Below are positions 7,170-10,067 of a stretch of 10,067 bases of DNA, piece by piece. Under the pieces are notes generated by a model. That model was not told the origin of the DNA. It searched no databases and worked only from the letters and a program-made list of their open reading frames with translations. The stretch comes from Bacillota bacterium (GTDB taxonomy: Bacteria > Bacillota_A > Clostridia > Lachnospirales > Lachnospiraceae): NCBI GenBank assembly GCA_023443925.1, contig JAEZSL010000015.1, positions 1 through 10,067 on the forward strand, read 5' to 3'. Position 1 is the stretch's first letter; the number at the start of each line of letters is the position of its first letter. Made by a program: the position numbers and the translations under genes.

Positions 7170-7173
7170 ATGA
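7147..7173 (+). CDS. Possible 8-codon leader cistron overlapping the alcohol dehydrogenase start
   Basis: ATG at 7147 opens the frame MNKLEDLS followed by TGA at 7171-7173, and that stop overlaps the next ATG as ATGA (7170-7173). A G-rich GGGGG (7137-7141), the end of the last repeat unit, lies 5 bases before this ATG and could act as its ribosome site. The alcohol dehydrogenase's own GGAGGA (7158-7163) is inside this tiny frame. The arrangement fits translational coupling or a leader peptide, but eight codons can arise by chance. Confidence 0.3.
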   Translation: MNKLEDLS

Positions 7174-8375
7174 ATGTGAATTCAACAAATATTGAAGAAA
7201 TCGTAAAACAGGTTCTAAAAGAAATGAGCGGTGCACCGGCTGTAAAAACTCCTGAGAAAGTAACCGGAGGGATACCAAAAACCAGCAGGGCGGCTCTTCT
7301 TACAAAATTAGAACAAATTGAAATAAAAGAATATCCCATACCGGAACTTGGTGATGATGATATCCTGGTTAAGGTAGAAGGCTGTGGCATCTGCGGAACC
7401 GATGCTCACGAATTTAAAAGAGATCCTTTCAGCCTGATCCCGGTAGTGTTAGGACATGAAGGTACTGGAGAAATTGTTAAGCTTGGTAAAAACGTGAAAA
7501 AGGACAGTGCCGGAAAGTCTCTTTTGGTAGGGGATAAAGTAGTATCCTGCATGATTTTTAAAGATAATCCTGACATAACCATGTTTGACTTAAATAAACA
7601 AAATGTAGGCGGAGCCGATGTTTACGGACTATTACCGGACGACGGTGTTCACCTGAACGGGTGGTTTGCAGATTACATCGTAATCCGCGGCGGCTCAACC
7701 ATTTTTAATGTAAGTGATCTGGATCTGGATTCCAGAATTTTAATTGAACCCTGTGCCGTATTGATCCATGCGGTAGAAAGAGCTAAGACTACCGGAATCT
7801 TAAGATTTAACAGCAGAGTCGTTGTCCAGGGCTGCGGCCCCATCGGTCTGATCTGTATCGCTGTACTTCGTACTATGGGTATTGAAAATATCGTTGCGGT
7901 AGACGGCGAACAAAAGAGACTGGACTTTGCAAAAGAAATGGGTGCCGACACTTCTGTTAATTTTAAGGATTTTAATGGCATTGAAGCTCTGGCTAAAGGC
8001 GTGGAAGATGCTTTTGGTGGTCATCTGGCAGATTTTGCTTTCCAGTGTACGGGTTCCCCTGTGGGACACTCCAATATCTATAAATTCATCCGTAACGGCG
8101 GTGGTTTATGTGAACTTGGATTCTTTATCAATGGCGGAGAAGCTACCATCAATCCTCATTTTGACATTTGCGCAAAAGAAATTACAACCGTTGGTTCCTG
8201 GGTTTACACCTTAAGGGATTATGCGACTACCTTCGATTTCTTAAAGAGAGCAAAGGGTATCGGATTACCGATGGAGAAGCTGATTACCCACAAATATCCG
8301 TTAAGCCAGATCAGTGAAGGATTTGCAACAAATCTTAAGATGGAAGGCTTAAAGATAGCTGTTATCAATGAATAA
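7170..8375 (+). CDS. Zinc-type (MDR) alcohol dehydrogenase, BMC-targeted, probable propanol dehydrogenase
   Basis: A 401-residue medium-chain dehydrogenase/reductase that in this context most likely reduces propionaldehyde to 1-propanol and regenerates NAD+ for the aldehyde dehydrogenase. Residues 7-19 (NIEEIVKQVLKEM) form an encapsulation-type helix nearly identical to that of the aldehyde dehydrogenase, followed by a flexible linker to about 38. Catalytic zinc ligands are visible at C75 (GCGICGTD), H96-E97 (GHEGTG) and probably E193 (IEPC). The nucleotide-binding GCGPIG is at 221-226, with D245 ending the next strand, favouring NAD(H). The four-cysteine structural zinc lobe of classical ADHs is missing; only C127 lies in that region. 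GGAGGA at 7158-7163 supports ATG 7170. Iron-type PduQ usually fills this role in B12 Pdu systems. Another alcohol or sorbitol-like substrate cannot be excluded. Confidence 0.85.
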   Translation: MNVNSTNIEEIVKQVLKEMSGAPAVKTPEKVTGGIPKTSRAALLTKLEQIEIKEYPIPELGDDDILVKVEGCGICGTDAHEFKRDPFSLIPVVLGHEGTGEIVKLGKNVKKDSAGKSLLVGDKVVSCMIFKDNPDITMFDLNKQNVGGADVYGLLPDDGVHLNGWFADYIVIRGGSTIFNVSDLDLDSRILIEPCAVLIHAVERAKTTGILRFNSRVVVQGCGPIGLICIAVLRTMGIENIVAVDGEQKRLDFAKEMGADTSVNFKDFNGIEALAKGVEDAFGGHLADFAFQCTGSPVGHSNIYKFIRNGGGLCELGFFINGGEATINPHFDICAKEITTVGSWVYTLRDYATTFDFLKRAKGIGLPMEKLITHKYPLSQISEGFATNLKMEGLKIAVINE

Positions 8376-8419
8376 GAGAACTCTTTTAAATCCCAGGAAA
8401 GAAAGGCACGGTTAAAAAT

Positions 8420-8734
8420 ATGGCTAATGCTGTTGGAATGATAGAAGTGTTCGGACTTGTGGCAGCTTTTGTAGCAGGAGATGCCGGCTGTAAGGCGGCG
8501 AATGTCACGATTGAAACCTTTGATCGTAATAAGCCTGCGAATGCAGACAGTCTTCCCGTTCCCTTAATCGTAATGGTAAAGTTTCGCGGAAGTGTGGAAG
8601 ATGTAAAAGCGGCGGTTGAAGCAGCAGAAGCTGCGGCAAACAAAATATCCGGAGTGATTACAAAACATGTAATTGCCAATCCGGAAAGTGACACAGAAAA
8701 AATGCTCGCATTAAACGGACTTGATAAAAATTAG
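8420..8734 (+). CDS. BMC-H shell protein with enlarged pore loop
   Basis: A 104-residue hexamer-forming microcompartment shell protein (PF00936). It opens with the family strand VGMIEVFGLVAAFVAGDAGCKAAN, then the long loop, then IVMVKFRGSVEDVKAAVEAAEAAA and a C-terminal VITKHVIANPESDTEKML. Between the two central strands the segment DRNKPANADSLPVP (35-48) replaces the short KIGSG-type pore turn and is about 9 residues longer than in the shell protein at 8889, so its central pore is probably shaped differently. C24 is near the loop base. It lies 44 bases after the alcohol dehydrogenase. The ribosome site (GGAAAGAAAGG, ending 8406) is weak and about 13 bases from the ATG, suggesting modest translation compared with the next shell genes. 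Confidence 0.9.
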   Translation: MANAVGMIEVFGLVAAFVAGDAGCKAANVTIETFDRNKPANADSLPVPLIVMVKFRGSVEDVKAAVEAAEAAANKISGVITKHVIANPESDTEKMLALNGLDKN

Positions 8735-8888
8735 GTAGTTAAGCAAAAAGCATAAAAGAATAAACATAAATGAAAAAGCATAAAAAGATATGAATTATAG
8801 GAAGCATGTATTTGCATCGTTTCAATACTACTTTCTTAATAGTAAGTAAACTCATAATTAAAAAGTGAAAAATCAGGAGGATAATAAA
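8735..8888 (+). promoter_or_regulatory. AT-rich gap between shell genes, possible weak promoter
   Basis: This 154-base gap is very AT-rich. It contains a 13-base direct repeat AAAAAGCATAAAA at 8745-8757 and 8773-8785. TTGCAT (8812-8817) followed after 17 bases by CTTAAT (8835-8840) could be a weak promoter giving extra transcription of the abundant shell gene that follows. No terminator-like hairpin is evident. The strong AGGAGG at 8875-8880 belongs to the next gene. Confidence 0.3.
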
Positions 8889-9167
8889 ATGGCACAAGAA
8901 GCTTTAGGAATGGTAGAAACCAGAGGATTAACCGCAGCAATCGAAGCAGCAGATGCAATGGTAAAAGCAGCGGAAGTAGTATTGGTAGGAACAGAAAAAA
9001 TCGGTTCCGGACTTGTAACCGTATTAGTACGTGGTGATGTAGGAGCAGTTAAGGCAGCTACCGAAGTTGGCGCAGCAGCAGCTACAAGACTTGGCGAATT
9101 AGTAGCTGTACACGTAATCCCAAGACCTCATACTGACGTAGAAAAGATTCTTCCGAAAATCGGATAA
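8889..9167 (+). CDS. BMC-H shell protein, PduA-like with KIGSG pore
   Basis: A 92-residue canonical hexameric shell protein. It has [24 protein letters not shown], the exact PduA-type pore motif KIGSG at 37-41, [23 protein letters not shown], and [16 protein letters not shown] at the end. PduA-type hexamers form the facets and admit small polar molecules such as 1,2-propanediol through this pore. AGGAGG at 8875-8880 is 8 bases before ATG 8889. A GTG at 8865 in the same frame would read through that ribosome site and add eight non-conserved residues, so it is not the likely start. The first 82 bases are nearly identical to those of the shell domain starting at 9986, with 7 differences. Probably the major facet protein. 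Confidence 0.95.
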   Translation: MAQEALGMVETRGLTAAIEAADAMVKAAEVVLVGTEKIGSGLVTVLVRGDVGAVKAATEVGAAAATRLGELVAVHVIPRPHTDVEKILPKIG

Positions 9168-9273
9168 AACGAACGTGCTAGCGCACGCAGACGGGAGCAT
9201 GTGTAAAAGGAAAACCGTCTTTTACACTCCCTGATTTAAATGCGTGCCAGCGCACGCAGAACGGGAGCACAAT
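9168..9273 (+). repeat. Second copy of the double-hairpin repeat between shell genes
   Basis: The gap holds two copies of a short unit: CGTGC-tagc-GCACG (9174-9187) followed by CAGACGGGAGCA, and TGCGTGC-cagc-GCACGCA (9241-9258) followed by GAACGGGAGCAC. Between them a type A-like hairpin GTGTAAAAG/CTTTTACAC (9201-9209 with 9219-9227) is followed by TCCCTGATTT, matching ATCCTGATTT in the 6959-7169 array. The second unit's GGGAG (9263-9267) is the ribosome site of the next shell gene. CTCCC at 9227-9231 can pair with either GGGAG (9193-9197 or 9263-9267). Confidence 0.7.
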
Positions 9274-9558
9274 ATGAAATCTTTTGGATTTATTGAAATA
9301 CCCAGTGTAACGGCGGCAATCGAAGCCCTTGATACCATGTGCAAGACTGCGGATGTGGAATTTGTTACCTGGGAACGTAAATTAGGCGGCAGACTAGTTA
9401 CGATTATTGTTCAGGGGGATGTATCTGCAGTAACACAAGCAATTGAGACCGCAGCTGAGAAAGCTATGAAACCCTGCGTACATGCCGTAATCCCAAATCC
9501 CCATGAAGAAACCATTAAGATGGTTAACTTAAGTGCAAGCAGATTAACAAAAGCATAA
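9274..9558 (+). CDS. BMC-H shell protein with KLGGR pore
   Basis: A 94-residue hexameric shell protein: MKSFGFIEIPSVTAAIEALDTMCKTADV, pore segment KLGGR at 36-40, LVTIIVQGDVSAVTQAIETAAEKA, then HAVIPNPHEETIKMV. It is distinct from the PduA-like protein upstream in its pore and in C23, so it probably forms hexamers with other permeability. ATG 9274 is chosen because GGGAG (9263-9267) lies 6 bases upstream and the protein then begins at the conserved strand. A GTG at 9244 in the same frame would translate the hairpin repeat into ten unconserved residues. Translation may be affected by the hairpin (9241-9258) directly before the ribosome site. Confidence 0.92.
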   Translation: MKSFGFIEIPSVTAAIEALDTMCKTADVEFVTWERKLGGRLVTIIVQGDVSAVTQAIETAAEKAMKPCVHAVIPNPHEETIKMVNLSASRLTKA

Positions 9559-9580
9559 GCTGCACAGGAAAGGTATAATT

Positions 9581-10067
9581 ATGGCAGATGAAAAAAAGCT
9601 TGAAGGAAAAGTAAATACAAGAAAGACAGCATCTGCGAAACGGTCAGCAAGTACGAAGGAAGCATCCGGTATAAAAGCGGCCGCATCTGCAAAAGAAGCA
9701 CTTACAGCAGATACGTCAGCTGCAGCAGAAGCAAAAGTACAATTAGAAAAAGCAGCGCAAGCAGAAAAAGCAGCGCAAGCAGAAAAGGCAGTACAGACAG
9801 AAGAAGCAGCACAAACGGAAAAAGCAGTACACATAGAAGCAGCACAAACAGATAAAGCAGCTAAGGAAACCCCGGCAGAAACAGTTAAAAAAACTCAAGT
9901 TGAGAACACGATAGAAACTGATAAAGAAACTGCAAAACCCATTATAACAAAAAACGTAGAAACAACCGTCAAGGAGGAAAAAAGAATGGCACAGGAAGCA
10001 TTAGGAATGGTAGAAACCAGAGGATTAGTAGCAGCAATTGAAGCAGCAGATGCAATGTTAAAAGCAG
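9581..10067 (+). CDS. BMC-H shell protein with 135-residue Lys/Ala/Glu/Thr-rich N-terminal extension (partial)
   Basis: The frame from ATG 9581 (ribosome site GGAAAGG, 9567-9573) stays open to the window end. The first 135 residues are of low complexity with no recognised domain: Lys/Ala/Ser/Thr-rich at first (MADEKKLEGKVNTRKTASA), then a hexad repeat of the EKAAQA type (about 56-96), then a Lys/Thr/Glu-rich stretch ending VKEEKR. Residue 136 is the Met of a canonical shell domain ([24 protein letters not shown]), near identical to that of the gene at 8889. The extension is probably helical or disordered and would project from the shell hexamer, perhaps to hold cargo or link shell parts; this is inference. 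The BMC domain is cut after about 27 residues. A second internal start is listed separately. Confidence 0.82.
   Translation, partial: MADEKKLEGKVNTRKTASAKRSASTKEASGIKAAASAKEALTADTSAAAEAKVQLEKAAQAEKAAQAEKAVQTEEAAQTEKAVHIEAAQTDKAAKETPAETVKKTQVENTIETDKETAKPIITKNVETTVKEEKRMAQEALGMVETRGLVAAIEAADAMLKA
9746..9868 (+). repeat. 18-bp tandem repeats coding for EKAAQA-type hexads
   Basis: Seven consecutive units in the reading frame of the extended shell protein. The first two (9746-9763 and 9764-9781) are identical, GAAAAAGCAGCGCAAGCA. The next three (9782-9799, 9800-9817, 9818-9835) differ by several bases, one unit is shortened to 15 bases (9836-9850), and the last (9851-9868) has decayed. They encode EKAAQA, EKAAQA, EKAVQT, EEAAQT, EKAVHI, EAAQT, DKAAKE. 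The gradient suggests slippage expansion from the 5' side. Confidence 0.85.
9971..10067 (+). CDS. Nested internal start: canonical BMC-H product inside the extended gene (partial)
   Basis: AAGGAGG at 9971-9977 followed 8 bases later by ATG 9986, in the same frame as the extended protein (405 bases, exactly 135 codons, from ATG 9581). The short product would begin [14 protein letters not shown], exactly as the stand-alone shell protein at 8889 does, whose own site is AGGAGG plus 8 bases to ATG. The interval given starts at the ribosome site; coding begins at 9986 and runs off the window. The same gene would then yield a long and a short shell protein, as pduB yields PduB and PduB' in Salmonella. 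Confidence 0.6.

Noticed and set aside
8865..8888. GTG start at 8865 for the PduA-like shell protein
   Set aside because: The added eight codons run through the AGGAGG that clearly serves ATG 8889.
9199..9234. Small frame ATG 9199 (MCKRKTVFYTP)
   Set aside because: Its GGGAG is only one base from the ATG, too close to initiate, and the frame lies within the hairpin repeat.
9244..9273. GTG start at 9244 for the third shell protein
   Set aside because: It would translate the hairpin repeat into residues no shell protein has. ATG 9274 has GGGAG at proper spacing and starts at the conserved strand.
9544..9834. Minus-strand open frame of 96 codons, Cys/Ala/Ser-rich
   Set aside because: It is the antisense reading of the repetitive extension of the shell gene. 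Its CAAFSA-like repeats simply mirror the GAAAAAGCAGCG units, and it has no ribosome site or recognised domain.

Overview
The window carries part of an L-rhamnose (possibly also L-fucose) utilisation locus with a bacterial microcompartment (BMC). Roughly 40% GC DNA, strong AGGAGG ribosome sites, dense same-strand packing and a clostridial type of BMC cargo point to an anaerobic Firmicute, most likely a Lachnospiraceae relative of Clostridium (Lachnoclostridium) phytofermentans. That species has a comparable fucose/rhamnose BMC locus in which a glycyl-radical (B12-independent) propanediol dehydratase makes propionaldehyde. The dehydratase, its activase, the isomerase and the kinase are not in this window. 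All genes are on the + strand.

Layout. 1-3250 is a sugar ABC importer: the last residues of the ATPase, two RbsC/RhaP/RhaQ-type permeases and a lipoprotein sugar-binding protein. 3251-3536 is a leader-like gap with three mutually complementary segments (terminator versus antiterminator). 3537-3863 is L-rhamnose mutarotase (rhaM), the best clue to the sugar. A good sigma-A-type promoter (3990-4018) then opens the BMC block: class II fuculose/rhamnulose-1-phosphate aldolase with a C-terminal encapsulation-type helix (4073-4870), a GlcG/PduO-C-like protein (4917-5573), CoA-acylating propionaldehyde dehydrogenase with an N-terminal encapsulation helix (5567-6958), a zinc alcohol dehydrogenase with a similar N-terminal helix (7170-8375), and then hexameric BMC shell proteins at 8420, 8889 and 9274. 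A fourth one, starting at 9581, is cut by the window end.

How it works together (inference from families). The importer brings in rhamnose and RhaM interconverts its anomers. After isomerisation and phosphorylation elsewhere, the aldolase splits the ketose-1-phosphate into DHAP and lactaldehyde. Lactaldehyde is reduced to 1,2-propanediol and dehydrated to propionaldehyde. Inside the shell the aldehyde is oxidised to propionyl-CoA by the dehydrogenase and reduced to propanol by the alcohol dehydrogenase, which recycles NAD(H) and CoA within the compartment.

Most unusual points: (1) the last shell gene is a 135-codon Lys/Ala/Glu/Thr-rich, repeat-containing extension read in frame into a canonical shell domain, which also has its own ideal internal Shine-Dalgarno and ATG, so two nested products are likely; (2) a family of double-hairpin repeat units fills two intergenic gaps of the BMC operon, and the units end in G-rich Shine-Dalgarno-like strings; (3) the attenuator-like three-segment structure before rhaM; (4) a possible 8-codon leader cistron whose stop overlaps the start of the alcohol dehydrogenase gene.
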